Below are positions 16,557 through 24,646 of a DNA stretch of 64,000 bases, one piece after another. The stretch spans positions 2,170,001 through 2,234,000 of the forward strand of contig NZ_CP090370.1 of assembly GCF_021431965.1 (NCBI RefSeq), given 5' to 3'. Numbering within the stretch: the first letter of the stretch is position 1; the number at the start of each line of letters is the position of its first letter. Origin of the DNA: Erythrobacter sp. SDW2. Lineage in GTDB: Bacteria; Pseudomonadota; Alphaproteobacteria; Sphingomonadales; Sphingomonadaceae. A program made the translations under genes and the position numbers. Below the pieces are notes generated by a model, which worked only from the letters and a program-made list of their open reading frames with translations, was not told the origin of the DNA and did no database searches.

Positions 16557-18389
16557 ATGGCACAGCCACCGATCTTGAGCTGGGAGGGACTCGGCCTGCA
16601 ACAGGGCGGGCGCTGGCTGCTGGGCGGGCCGGAGCGCGAGGATATCGACCTCCACATCGGGCCGCGGGACCGGCTGGCGCTGATCGGCCGCAACGGCGCG
16701 GGCAAGACCACGTTGTTCCGGCTGATCGACAACCGCATCGAGGCCGACCGCGGCCTGCGCAAAGTCAAGCCGGGCCTACGAATCGTGGTGCTGGAGCAGG
16801 ACCCGCAAGTCACCGGCCATGCCACGCTGATGGACTGGGCGCTCGACGGCGAGAACGCTCCCGAGCGGCACGAAGTCGAAGCCATCGCCGGTCAGCTCGG
16901 GATCGACATGACCACCGCCGCCAAGGGTGCCAGCGGGGGCGAGCGCCGCCGCGCCGCCATCGCCCGGGCGCTGGCGCAGGACCCTGACCTGTTGCTGATG
17001 GACGAGCCGACCAACCATCTGGACCTCAGCGCCATCGAATGGCTCGAAGGCTGGCTCGATCGCTATAAGGGGGCATTCGTGGTCATCAGCCACGACCGCA
17101 CCTTCCTCAAGCGGCTGACGCGGGCGACGCTGTGGCTCGACCGCGGCATTATCCGGCGCAAGGAGGTCGGCTTCGGCGGCTATGAGGCCTGGGAAGAGCA
17201 GGTCTATGCCGAGGAAGCCCGCGCGGCCGAAAAGATGGACGCCAAGCTGAAGCTGGAAGCCCACTGGCTCGAACGCGGCGTGACCGCCCGGCGCAAGCGC
17301 AACCAGGGGCGGCTCGAAGCGCTGTGGAAGATGCGGGCGCAGCGCGCGGCGATGATCGACACTTCGGGCACCGCCAAGCTCAAGCTGGAGGTCGAGCAGG
17401 ACTTCAAGTCGAAGTCGGTCATCGTCGCCGAGGGCATCTCCAAGGCCTACGGCGACCGTACCGTGATCAAGCCGTTCAGCCTGCGTATCCAGCGGGGTGA
17501 CCGGATCGGCATCGTCGGTTCCAACGGTGCGGGCAAGACCACGCTGCTCAAGATGCTGACTGGCGAACTCGCTCCCGATACCGGCAAGGTCGATATCGCC
17601 AGGACACTCAGCGGAGTGATGATCGACCAGCAGCGTAGCCTGATGGAGCCTGACCGCACCGTCCGCCAGGTGCTGGCCGAAGGCGGCGACTGGATCGATG
17701 TGCGCGGCATTCGCAAGCATGTGCAGGGCTATCTCAAAGAGTTCCTGTTCGATCCCAAGATCGTCGACACCAAGGTCGGGATCCTGTCGGGCGGCGAGCG
17801 CAGCCGCCTGCTGCTGGCGCGCGAATTTGCCCGCAAATCCAACCTGCTGGTGCTGGACGAGCCGACCAACGATCTTGACCTCGAAACGCTCGACCTGCTG
17901 CAGGAGGTGATCGCCGACTATGATGGCACGGTGTTGATCGTCAGCCACGACCGCGACTTCCTCGACCGGACAGTGACGCTGACGCTTGGCCTCGACGGCA
18001 GCGGCAAGGTCGACATAGTGGCGGGCGGCTACGAGGACTGGGAAGCCAAGCGCACCAAGCGCGTCGTCAAAAAGGACCCACCCCCAGCCCCTCCCGCAAG
18101 CGGGAGGGGAGCGAGACTTGCCGAGCTGCAAGGCGAGGCTAGTCGTAGCGGGGTGGGCAAGCCCAAACTCTCCTACAAAGACCAGCGCGACTACGAGATC
18201 CTGCCGGCGAGGATCGAGGAACTGGAAGCCGCCATCGCCAAAGGCGAAGCGATCCTGTCCGATCCCGATCTCTACACCGCCGATCCGCAGAAGTTCGCCA
18301 ATATCTCCAAGGGCATAGAGAACGCCCGCGCCGAAAAGGAAGCGGCCGAGGAGCGTTGGCTCGAACTTGCCGAACTGGTCGAAGGGTGA
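16557..18389 (+). CDS. ABC-F family ATPase (Uup-like)
   Basis: A 610-residue soluble protein with two ABC ATPase domains and no membrane segment. The first domain has Walker A GRNGAGKTT, signature SGGERRRAA and Walker B LLLMDEPTNHLDL. The linker is charged and coiled (RAAEKMDAKLKLEAHWLERGVTARRKRNQ). The second has GSNGAGKTT, signature SGGERSRLL and LVLDEPTNDLDL. A C-terminal coiled coil (about residues 535-610) is typical of Uup. ABC-F proteins act on the ribosome or on DNA structures. The frame runs through an 81-base palindromic repeat at residues 508-534, between the second ATPase domain and the coiled coil. The start has no clear ribosome site. Confidence 0.95.
   Translation: MAQPPILSWEGLGLQQGGRWLLGGPEREDIDLHIGPRDRLALIGRNGAGKTTLFRLIDNRIEADRGLRKVKPGLRIVVLEQDPQVTGHATLMDWALDGENAPERHEVEAIAGQLGIDMTTAAKGASGGERRRAAIARALAQDPDLLLMDEPTNHLDLSAIEWLEGWLDRYKGAFVVISHDRTFLKRLTRATLWLDRGIIRRKEVGFGGYEAWEEQVYAEEARAAEKMDAKLKLEAHWLERGVTARRKRNQGRLEALWKMRAQRAAMIDTSGTAKLKLEVEQDFKSKSVIVAEGISKAYGDRTVIKPFSLRIQRGDRIGIVGSNGAGKTTLLKMLTGELAPDTGKVDIARTLSGVMIDQQRSLMEPDRTVRQVLAEGGDWIDVRGIRKHVQGYLKEFLFDPKIVDTKVGILSGGERSRLLLAREFARKSNLLVLDEPTNDLDLETLDLLQEVIADYDGTVLIVSHDRDFLDRTVTLTLGLDGSGKVDIVAGGYEDWEAKRTKRVVKKDPPPAPPASGRGARLAELQGEASRSGVGKPKLSYKDQRDYEILPARIEELEAAIAKGEAILSDPDLYTADPQKFANISKGIENARAEKEAAEERWLELAELVEG
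18077..18157. repeat. 81-base palindromic repeat inserted in frame in the ABC-F gene
   Basis: Bounded by the perfect 8-bp inverted ends CCCACCCC (18077-18084) and GGGGTGGG (18150-18157). Inside are three hairpins: CCCCTCCCGC/GCGGGAGGGG (18088-18109), CTTGC/GCAAG (18117-18132) and GCTA/TAGC (18138-18149). The length is 27 codons, so the ABC-F frame is kept. The encoded Pro/Gly/Ser-rich peptide looks unlike the surrounding charged sequence. This resembles repeats normally seen between genes in related bacteria. Confidence 0.8.
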
Positions 18390-18958
18390 CCCTGCACGAG
18401 GAGATTGCCGCCTGTCGCACATGCGCCGCAGTGCTGACGCACGCACTGCGGCCGGTGGTACAGTTCTCGCCTTCCGCCAGCGTGCTGATCATCGGGCAGG
18501 CCCCCGGGTCGGCGGTCCACAACAGCGGCATCCCGTGGGACGATCCGAGCGGCGACCGGCTGCGCGAATGGACCGGCCTGACCAAGGTCGAGATGTACGA
18601 TCCGGGCCGGGTGGCCTTGGTGCCGATGGGGTTCTGCTACCCCGGCAAGGGCAAGAGCGGCGATCTCCCGCCGCGCCCTGAATGCGCCCGCCAATGGCAC
18701 GACCGGGTGCTCGCTGTGCTGCCGTCCGACCGGCTGACCCTGCTGGTCGGGAGCTATGCCCAGGCCCATTACCTGCCGAACCATCGCAAGCTGGGGCTGG
18801 CCGAGCGGGTCCGGCGCTTCGCGGAGTTCCTGCCGCACTGCTTCCCGCTTCCGCATCCCTCGTGGCGCAGCACCCTGTTCATGCGCGCGAACCCTTGGTT
18901 CGAGGAACAGGTCATCCCGGCCCTTCGCCGCGAAGTGCAGCGGCGGCTGGGTGCTTGA
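18386..18958 (+). CDS. Uracil-DNA glycosylase superfamily protein
   Basis: A 190-residue protein with the uracil-DNA glycosylase fold motifs: GQAPGSAVHNSGIPWDDPSG (starting at residue 37) for motif A and HPSWRS near the C-terminus for motif B. An N-terminal CRTC pair (residues 10 and 13) recalls the iron-sulfur ligands of family 4, but I cannot find a full set of four well-spaced Cys. The start is a GTG whose GTGA overlaps the ABC-F stop, so the two are translationally coupled. Enzyme activity on uracil-DNA is inferred from family only. Confidence 0.85.
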   Translation: MTLHEEIAACRTCAAVLTHALRPVVQFSPSASVLIIGQAPGSAVHNSGIPWDDPSGDRLREWTGLTKVEMYDPGRVALVPMGFCYPGKGKSGDLPPRPECARQWHDRVLAVLPSDRLTLLVGSYAQAHYLPNHRKLGLAERVRRFAEFLPHCFPLPHPSWRSTLFMRANPWFEEQVIPALRREVQRRLGA

Positions 18959-19009
18959 AGAACAGGGCATGTCACACGTGTCACACTGTCCTGAGGCAAG
19001 AACCGGGCC

Positions 19010-19483
19010 TCATCCGATCCGGTAGAATTCCGCCACCCGGTCGAGCGCGATCCGCAGTACCAGCTTGCCGGAGCGCGCGGGCCATTGCAGGCCTTTCTCC
19101 GCATCGGGCAGGCTCTCGCCCGCACAGACCACGCGCCAGAGGATTTCCGACAAGCCACGCCCCGCCTCGGCGATGGCGCCGTGGAAGCGGTCCTTGGCCG
19201 CAATCTGGCGTTCGGTGGGATTGAGGCCGGCATCCGCCCCGCCCTTGATCCGAACCGGGTCCCACCGCATCGTCACGCTGGGAGCCAGTTGGGCCCGCTC
19301 GTAGTCGGCGCGCAGTCGCTCGCCTGCGTCAAATAGCCGGTCATCCAGATGGCCGCGAGCATGCAGCCATGCGATAGGGCTCTCGGCGAGGTTGACCGTA
19401 ACCGTGCGCCGCCTGCCTTTGGCGCCGCTACCCCGCAGCGGACCTTCTTCGGTCAGTTCGCGTTCGACGAGTTGGCGCTGCAT
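19010..19483 (-). CDS. DUF6456 domain protein
   Basis: A 157-residue protein starting MQRQLVERELTEEGPL, with the conserved NLAESPIAWLHARG segment, GERLRADYERAQLAPSVTMRWDPV and DRFHGAIAEAGRGLSEILWRVVCAGESLPDAEKGLQWPARSGKLVLRIALDRVAEFY. This is the DUF6456 pattern found widely in alphaproteobacteria. The last segment looks like a small helical, possibly HTH-like, module. No function is known. It is divergent from the XRE regulator gene (95 bases) and convergent with the glycosylase gene. Confidence 0.85.
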   Translation of the reverse strand: MQRQLVERELTEEGPLRGSGAKGRRRTVTVNLAESPIAWLHARGHLDDRLFDAGERLRADYERAQLAPSVTMRWDPVRIKGGADAGLNPTERQIAAKDRFHGAIAEAGRGLSEILWRVVCAGESLPDAEKGLQWPARSGKLVLRIALDRVAEFYRIG

Positions 19484-19578
19484 GGCGGATCTCCTGTGCT
19501 GGATTGGGCCACAGGGCTTGCCAAGAAGCGGTTATTGTAGGAAAGTATTTTTACCAATTCGGTTACAGGACGCGTCCC

Positions 19579-20163
19579 ATGATCAACCGCATCCGCGATA
19601 TCCGCCGCGACAAGGGCATGACCCTTGCCGACCTGGCCGAGGCCTGCAATCCGCCGACGACCGCCCAGACCATCGGCCGGCTCGAAACGGGCATGCGCAA
19701 CCTCTCGCTAAAGTGGATGGACCGAATTGCTGCCGCGCTGGGGGTCGATCCGGAAATGCTGGTCCGTTCCGAAGCCAATGAGCAGGCGCAGGTTGTCGCG
19801 ACCCTCGGCGCGGACGGGCCTGAAGCCATCGCCAAGCCGCGCGACGCCCTGCTCCCGACAGAGCTCGGCGGCGCCATTGAAAGCGGGGGCCCTCTGCTGG
19901 TTCTCACGGTCGAGGCCGCAACCGGCCCCTACGTGCCCGGCGACCAACTCTGGCTGCGACAGATCGCGCCAGAAGATGCGGCCCGAGCCATCAACCGCGA
20001 TGTGCTGGTGCCGCGCAAGGGTGGTCGCTTCGCCTTCGGCAGGCTGATCGACCGGCAGGGCAAGCTCGTCGGCCTGCTTCCGCCCGGCACCGGTCAGAAG
20101 CAGCAGGTGGTGGATGATCCGGCCTGGATCGGCGTTGCGGAAATGCTGGTGCGCAGCTTGTGA
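19579..20163 (+). CDS. XRE-family transcriptional regulator with C-terminal S24-like domain
   Basis: A 194-residue regulator. The N-terminal HTH_XRE domain runs over residues 1-55 (RDIRRDKGMTLADLAEACNPPTTAQTIGRLETGMRNLS). The C-terminal half (LLVLTVEAATGPYVPGDQLWLRQ) resembles the S24/LexA-like beta domain but I see no obvious Ser-Lys protease pair, so it may be a sensing or dimerisation domain. The start at 19579 has AGGA 9 bases upstream, and the longer frame at 19504 adds an unrelated segment. The stop overlaps the next gene's GTG as GTGA. Target genes are unknown. Confidence 0.87.
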   Translation: MINRIRDIRRDKGMTLADLAEACNPPTTAQTIGRLETGMRNLSLKWMDRIAAALGVDPEMLVRSEANEQAQVVATLGADGPEAIAKPRDALLPTELGGAIESGGPLLVLTVEAATGPYVPGDQLWLRQIAPEDAARAINRDVLVPRKGGRFAFGRLIDRQGKLVGLLPPGTGQKQQVVDDPAWIGVAEMLVRSL

Positions 20164-21341
20164 AACGCGTCCTCTGCATCTCCACCCTCTACCCCAACCC
20201 GGCCAAACCGCGTCTCGGGACCTTTGTCGCGCGTTCGCTCGAGGCGCTGGCGGCGATGGGGGATTGGGATGTCACCGTGATCAACCCCATTGGCGTGCCG
20301 CCCATTGTCTTCGGGCCTTACCGCGAAGCTGCCGCCTCGGCGGTGGATGGCGAGGAGCACGGGGTGCATGTCCATCGCCCGACATTTACGTTGATTCCGA
20401 AGGTCGGAGGACGGCTCAATCCCGGGGCGATTGTCCGCGCGGTTTTGCCGCTCGCGAGGCGGCTCCACGCTCACAAGCCCTTTGACGTGCTCGATGCGCA
20501 ATTCTTCTATCCCGACGGCCCTGCGCTGGCGAAGATCGCCCGCGAGCTGGGCTTGCCGTTCTCGATCAAGGCACGCGGGGCGGATATCCATCATTGGGGA
20601 CACCAGCCTTATGCCGGCAAAATGATGCGCGACGCGGCCGCGAAGGCCGCAGGCTTGCTGAGTGTCTGCGAGGCGCTGGCCGAGGACATGGTCGAGATCG
20701 GCCTGCCGCGGGAAAAGATCACCATTCACTACACCGGGCTGGACCGCGACAGGTTCCGTCCGCTGCAAAGCCCAAACCTGCGCCCGCGACTGGCGCAGGA
20801 ACTTGGCATCCCGCTGCGCCATGATGACAAGCTGCTGGTGACGGTCGGCGCACTGATTCCGCGCAAGGGGCAGGAATTGGTCCTTCGCGCGCTCCCGCAG
20901 CTGCCCGACACGCGGCTGTTGCTGGTCGGCAAGGGCGAGGACGAGGCTCGGCTGGAGGCGCTGGCCGGCGAGTTGGGCATCGCAGAGCGGGTCCACTTTC
21001 TCGGCCTGCTCGATCACGACCTCTTGCCTCTCGTGTTGTCCGCCGCCGACGCGATGGTGCTGCCATCCGCCAGCGAAGGTCTTGCCAATGCCTGGGTCGA
21101 GGCTCTGGCTTGCGGCACGCCGCTGGTCATCACCGACGCCGGCGGCGCGCGCGAGGTGGTAACAGACCGCGCGGCAGGCCTGATTGTCGAGCGGACGGCG
21201 CAGGCAATCACGCACGGGATCGAGAGCCTGCTGAACGATTCCCCCGCGCGTGCAGAAACCGCCGCCATGGCCGAGCGATTCGACTGGAAACTCAACGGCG
21301 CGCGACTGGCAAGGTATTACGCCCGCATCGCGCAGCGTTGA
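20160..21341 (+). CDS. Glycosyltransferase family 4
   Basis: A 393-residue GT-B retaining glycosyltransferase. The N-terminal Rossmann half begins KRVLCISTLYPNPAKPRLGTFVARSLEALA. The C-terminal half has VTVGALIPRKGQELVLRALPQL, a LLVGKGEDEARLEALA segment and the EX7E motif region SEGLANAWVEALACGTPLVIT. These bind the nucleotide-sugar and phosphate. Sugar and acceptor are not predictable. The start is a GTG that overlaps the XRE regulator stop (GTGA). It ends immediately adjacent to the secF stop on the opposite strand, with no gap. Confidence 0.93.
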   Translation: MKRVLCISTLYPNPAKPRLGTFVARSLEALAAMGDWDVTVINPIGVPPIVFGPYREAAASAVDGEEHGVHVHRPTFTLIPKVGGRLNPGAIVRAVLPLARRLHAHKPFDVLDAQFFYPDGPALAKIARELGLPFSIKARGADIHHWGHQPYAGKMMRDAAAKAAGLLSVCEALAEDMVEIGLPREKITIHYTGLDRDRFRPLQSPNLRPRLAQELGIPLRHDDKLLVTVGALIPRKGQELVLRALPQLPDTRLLLVGKGEDEARLEALAGELGIAERVHFLGLLDHDLLPLVLSAADAMVLPSASEGLANAWVEALACGTPLVITDAGGAREVVTDRAAGLIVERTAQAITHGIESLLNDSPARAETAAMAERFDWKLNGARLARYYARIAQR

Positions 21342-22322
21342 CTACCCCTCGCCGCGGGCAAGCTTTTCCTGCTTCTCGACTTCGTCCTCGCGGGGCACGA
21401 AGCTGTCGCTGGTCACGCCCAGCCAGATCAGGATCGGCGCGGCCATATAGACCGAGCTGTAGGTCCCCACGAACAGCCCCAGCGTGATCGCCGCCGTGAA
21501 GCCGAACAGGCTATCTGGCCCGAAGATCAGCAGCGGCACCAGTGCAATCAGCAAGGTAAGTGACGTCATCACCGTGCGCGCCAGCGTTTCGTTGACCGAC
21601 AGGTCGAGCAATTCGGGCACCGGCATCTTGCGGTACTTCTTCAGGTTTTCGCGGATACGGTCATAAATGACGATGGTGTCGTTGAGCGAGTAGCCGATAA
21701 TCGCCAGGATCGACGCCACGATGGTCAGGTTGAATTCGAGCTGGAACAGCGCCAGCATCCCCATCGTCAGCGACACGTCATGGACCAGCGCGAACATGGC
21801 GCCGACCCCGAATTGCCATTCGAACCGGACCCAGATGTAGATCGAGATTGCGATCATCGCGAACAGCAACGCCTGGAACGCGGTCTGCCGGAATTCGCCC
21901 GATACCTTGCCGGAAACCGAATCCACCCCGTCGATGCGCACATTGGGATGATCGGCCTTGAGCGCAGTGGTGATCGCGGTGGTCACCCGATCGGTATAGG
22001 CCTTGTCGCCCTCTGCCTCGGGCGGCAGCTTCACCCGGATCGAAACCTCGTTGGGCGCGCCAAAGCGCTGGATCACCGGATCGCCGATCTCCTCGATGCC
22101 TCCCACTGTCTCGCGCAGTCCAGCGACATTGGCCTGTGCTTCCCCGACGAAAGTGGCGCGGATTTCCTGACCCCCGGCGAAATCGACGCCGTAGTTGAGC
22201 CCCTTGGTCATGACCAGACCCCAGCTCGCCGCCACCAGGATCAGGCTGACGACATAGAACGGGATGCGCCACCGCAGGAAACGGATGTTGGTGTTGTCGG
22301 GGACGAGTTTGAGCAGTTTCAT
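21342..22322 (-). CDS. secF: Protein translocase subunit SecF
   Basis: A 326-residue inner-membrane protein that, with SecD, uses the proton motive force to pull exported proteins through SecYEG. It has the SecF pattern: a first membrane span (FYVVSLILVAASWGLVM), the NYGVDFAGGQEI segment, a periplasmic domain, and five more spans including the VVASILAIIGYSLNDTIVIYDRIREN and VMTSLTLLIALVPLLIFG region. The start at 22322 has AAGGAAG upstream. The longer frame to 22385 overlaps the secD end. It lies 11 bases downstream of secD in a yajC-secD-secF operon. Confidence 0.97.
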   Translation of the reverse strand: MKLLKLVPDNTNIRFLRWRIPFYVVSLILVAASWGLVMTKGLNYGVDFAGGQEIRATFVGEAQANVAGLRETVGGIEEIGDPVIQRFGAPNEVSIRVKLPPEAEGDKAYTDRVTTAITTALKADHPNVRIDGVDSVSGKVSGEFRQTAFQALLFAMIAISIYIWVRFEWQFGVGAMFALVHDVSLTMGMLALFQLEFNLTIVASILAIIGYSLNDTIVIYDRIRENLKKYRKMPVPELLDLSVNETLARTVMTSLTLLIALVPLLIFGPDSLFGFTAAITLGLFVGTYSSVYMAAPILIWLGVTSDSFVPREDEVEKQEKLARGEG

Positions 22323-22333
22323 CGTCCGCTTCC

Positions 22334-23923
22334 TTACAAATTGATCTCGGTCGGCCGGGCGCGGCGCAACCAGTTGGCGACCCACAGCCTGGTCATGGTG
22401 ACGCCGGTGAAGACGCTGGTGAACAGGCCGATGATCAGCACCACGGCGAAGCCGCGCACCGGTCCGGAGCCGAACAGGAACAGCAGCACGCCGGCAATGA
22501 AATTGGTTATATTGGCATCATAGATCGCGCGGCTCGCTTCCTTGTAGCCATTTTCGATCGCGGCGATCACCCGCCGCCCGCGTTTGCGTTCCTCGCGGAT
22601 GCGTTCGTAGATCAGCACATTGGCGTCCACGGCGGCACCGATGGTGAGCACGAAACCAGCGATACCGGGAAGCGTCAGCGTGGTGTTCATGACCGCCATA
22701 ATGCCCAGGATCATCAGCACGTTGAAGATCAGCGCGGCCGTGGCATAGATGCCGAAGCGGCCATAGGTAATGACCATCAGCACGATCACCAGCAGCGAGC
22801 CCACCGCCATCGCGATCATGCCCTTGCGGATCGAGTCCGCCCCCAGGTCCGGCCCCACGGTCCGCTCCTCGACAATGGTGAGGTCCACCGGCAGCGCCCC
22901 CGAACGGAGCGAGATCGCCAGCTGGTTGGCGCTTTCGGTGGTGAAGCTGCCGGAGATCTGTGCCTGTCCGCCCAGGATCGGCTCGCGGAAATAGGGTGTG
23001 GAGATGACCTGACCGTCAAGGATGATCGCGAACAGCTTGCCCACGTTCTGGGTCGAAAGCTGGGCGAAGCGCTGGCCGCCCTGGGCATCGAACTGGATGC
23101 TGACGACCGGCTCGTTGGTCTGCTGGTCGACCGTAGCCTGCGCCCCGATCAGATTGTCACCCTTGATCCCACCCAGGCGGCGGACCGCTACATTGGCTCC
23201 CTGGCCATCGGCAAATGGGTAGATTTGGCTGCCCGGCGGAGCGATGCCCTGCTCGACGTCGCTTGGCAGAGCGTTTTCGTCAACCAGTTTGAATTCGAGC
23301 TTTGCGGTCTTGCCGATCAGCTCCTTGAGAGCCTCGGGATCTTCCAGACCGGGAACCTGCACCACGATACGGGTGTCACCCTGGCGGATGATGGTCGGCT
23401 CGCGCGTTCCCAGCTCGTCGATACGCTTGCGCACGACCTCGGTGGCACTGTCCATGGCATCGGTGACCGCGGTATCGATGGCACCCGCCGAAGGGGTGAT
23501 GACCATGCGATTGGTGTCGATGACGCTGAGGTCCCACTCGCGCGTCATGCCGGTGCCGTTGAGAATTGGGGTGATCGCTTCACGCGCGCGGTCGATGTCC
23601 GCTGGATTGTCGAGCAGGAAGCTTAGCCGCCCCCCGGCAGTCGATACGTCGCCGATACGGATGCGCGGCTCTGCCTGGCGCATCGCGTTGCGGACAGCCT
23701 CTTCCATGTTTTCCAGTCGCTGTGCCGCAACCTGGTTCGTTTCGGCTTCGAGCAGGATGTGGCTCCCGCCGGCAAGGTCGAGACCGAGATTGACGGTCGG
23801 ATTCGGCAGGCTATCGGGCCAGCGGATCGATGTGCCGGACAGGATGGATGGCAGCGCCAGCGCGGACAAGACCAGCGTAAGGCCCCAAAGCCAAACCTGC
23901 TTCCAGCGGGGAAATTCGAGCAT
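22334..23923 (-). CDS. secD: Protein translocase subunit SecD
   Basis: A 529-residue protein with six predicted membrane spans and a large periplasmic region. The N-terminus is WKQVWLWGLTLVLSALALPSIL. DLAGGSHILLEAETNQV marks the conserved first periplasmic segment, and IRQGDTRIVVQVPGLEDPEALKELIGKTAKLEFKLVDE the P1 region. The C-terminal part contains LPGIAGFVLTIGAAVDANVLIYERIREERKRG, a SecD hallmark. It works with SecF and YajC. It lies 15 bases downstream of yajC. Confidence 0.97.
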   Translation of the reverse strand: MLEFPRWKQVWLWGLTLVLSALALPSILSGTSIRWPDSLPNPTVNLGLDLAGGSHILLEAETNQVAAQRLENMEEAVRNAMRQAEPRIRIGDVSTAGGRLSFLLDNPADIDRAREAITPILNGTGMTREWDLSVIDTNRMVITPSAGAIDTAVTDAMDSATEVVRKRIDELGTREPTIIRQGDTRIVVQVPGLEDPEALKELIGKTAKLEFKLVDENALPSDVEQGIAPPGSQIYPFADGQGANVAVRRLGGIKGDNLIGAQATVDQQTNEPVVSIQFDAQGGQRFAQLSTQNVGKLFAIILDGQVISTPYFREPILGGQAQISGSFTTESANQLAISLRSGALPVDLTIVEERTVGPDLGADSIRKGMIAMAVGSLLVIVLMVITYGRFGIYATAALIFNVLMILGIMAVMNTTLTLPGIAGFVLTIGAAVDANVLIYERIREERKRGRRVIAAIENGYKEASRAIYDANITNFIAGVLLFLFGSGPVRGFAVVLIIGLFTSVFTGVTMTRLWVANWLRRARPTEINL

Positions 23924-23938
23924 CTCGGGTTCGCCTTA

Positions 23939-24259
23939 TCAGTCGTTTGCTGCGTCGCCGCCCGGCGGGATCACTTCGCCGATGGTCGCCTTGACCGCCT
24001 TGACCCGGACATTCTGGCCCAGTTCGAGATCGACGTAATGTTCGTCCACCTTGACGATCTTCCCGACAAGCCCGCCCGCAGTGACAACCCGGTCGCCCTT
24101 CTTGAGGCCGGCGACTTTTTCCTGATGCTCCTTCTGCCGTTTCATCTGCGGTCGGATGATGAGGAACCAGAAGATCAGTGCCATGCCGACGAACGGCAGG
24201 ATCTGGATCCAGAACGGCGGTGCTGCAGCAGTGGCGGCGGCGGAAAGAAGATCGATCAT
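23939..24259 (-). CDS. yajC: Preprotein translocase subunit YajC
   Basis: A 106-residue single-span membrane protein. Residues about 17-38 (FWIQILPFVGMALIFWFLIIRPQ) form the membrane segment and conserved FLIIRPQMKRQKEHQ motif. A cytoplasmic LKKGDRVVTAGGLVGKIVKVDEHYVDLELGQNVRVKAVKATIGEV domain follows. It is the first gene of the yajC-secD-secF operon and associates with SecDF at the inner membrane. Confidence 0.97.
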   Translation of the reverse strand: MIDLLSAAATAAAPPFWIQILPFVGMALIFWFLIIRPQMKRQKEHQEKVAGLKKGDRVVTAGGLVGKIVKVDEHYVDLELGQNVRVKAVKATIGEVIPPGGDAAND

Positions 24260-24427
24260 CGGTGTTGAAACCCTGTCGGAAATTGCGAAGCCCTCGCAGG
24301 TTTGAAAACGGCAGGTGGTGTCTCACCCAGCCCTCGCCAAGCCTTCTGGCTCATGATGGCGCGCCGCCTAGCAAGTGTGGTGCATTTGGGCAACGCGAAT
24401 ACGCGAGAATTCAGGGCATGTGAGTGC

Positions 24428-24456
24428 TTGCCTATACAAACGCGCTTGCCTATAGG
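24428..24456 (+). promoter_or_regulatory. Sigma-70-type promoter for tRNA-Pro
   Basis: TTGCCT (24428-24433), a 17-base spacer, and TATAGG (24451-24456). The predicted transcription start near 24463 is about 10 bases before the mature tRNA 5' end at 24473. This is the clearest promoter in the region and could also read into the downstream lasso operon, since no terminator is visible between. Confidence 0.7.
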
Positions 24457-24472
24457 GCGCGCCTCCACTGAT

Positions 24473-24549
24473 CGGGAAGTAGCGCAGCCTGGTAGCGCAT
24501 CACACTGGGGGTGTGGGGGTCGCAGGTTCGAATCCTGTCTTCCCGACCA
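24473..24549 (+). tRNA. tRNA-Pro (anticodon GGG)
   Basis: A 77-nt cloverleaf with the acceptor stem CGGGAAG/CTTCCCG, D-stem GCGC/GCGC, anticodon stem TCACA/TGTGG with loop CTGGGGG (anticodon GGG), T-loop GGTTCGAATCC and an encoded CCA. It decodes CCC and CCU proline codons. The 98 bases after it lead directly into the first gene of the lasso operon. Confidence 0.97.
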
Positions 24550-24646
24550 GTGGAATTCTCCCCCATTGCCGTAACCGCCCCTTCCCATAGCTTGCGATGC
24601 AGCTATCCTGCGCATTCTCCTTGCGGGCTGGAAGGTTGATCCGAAT

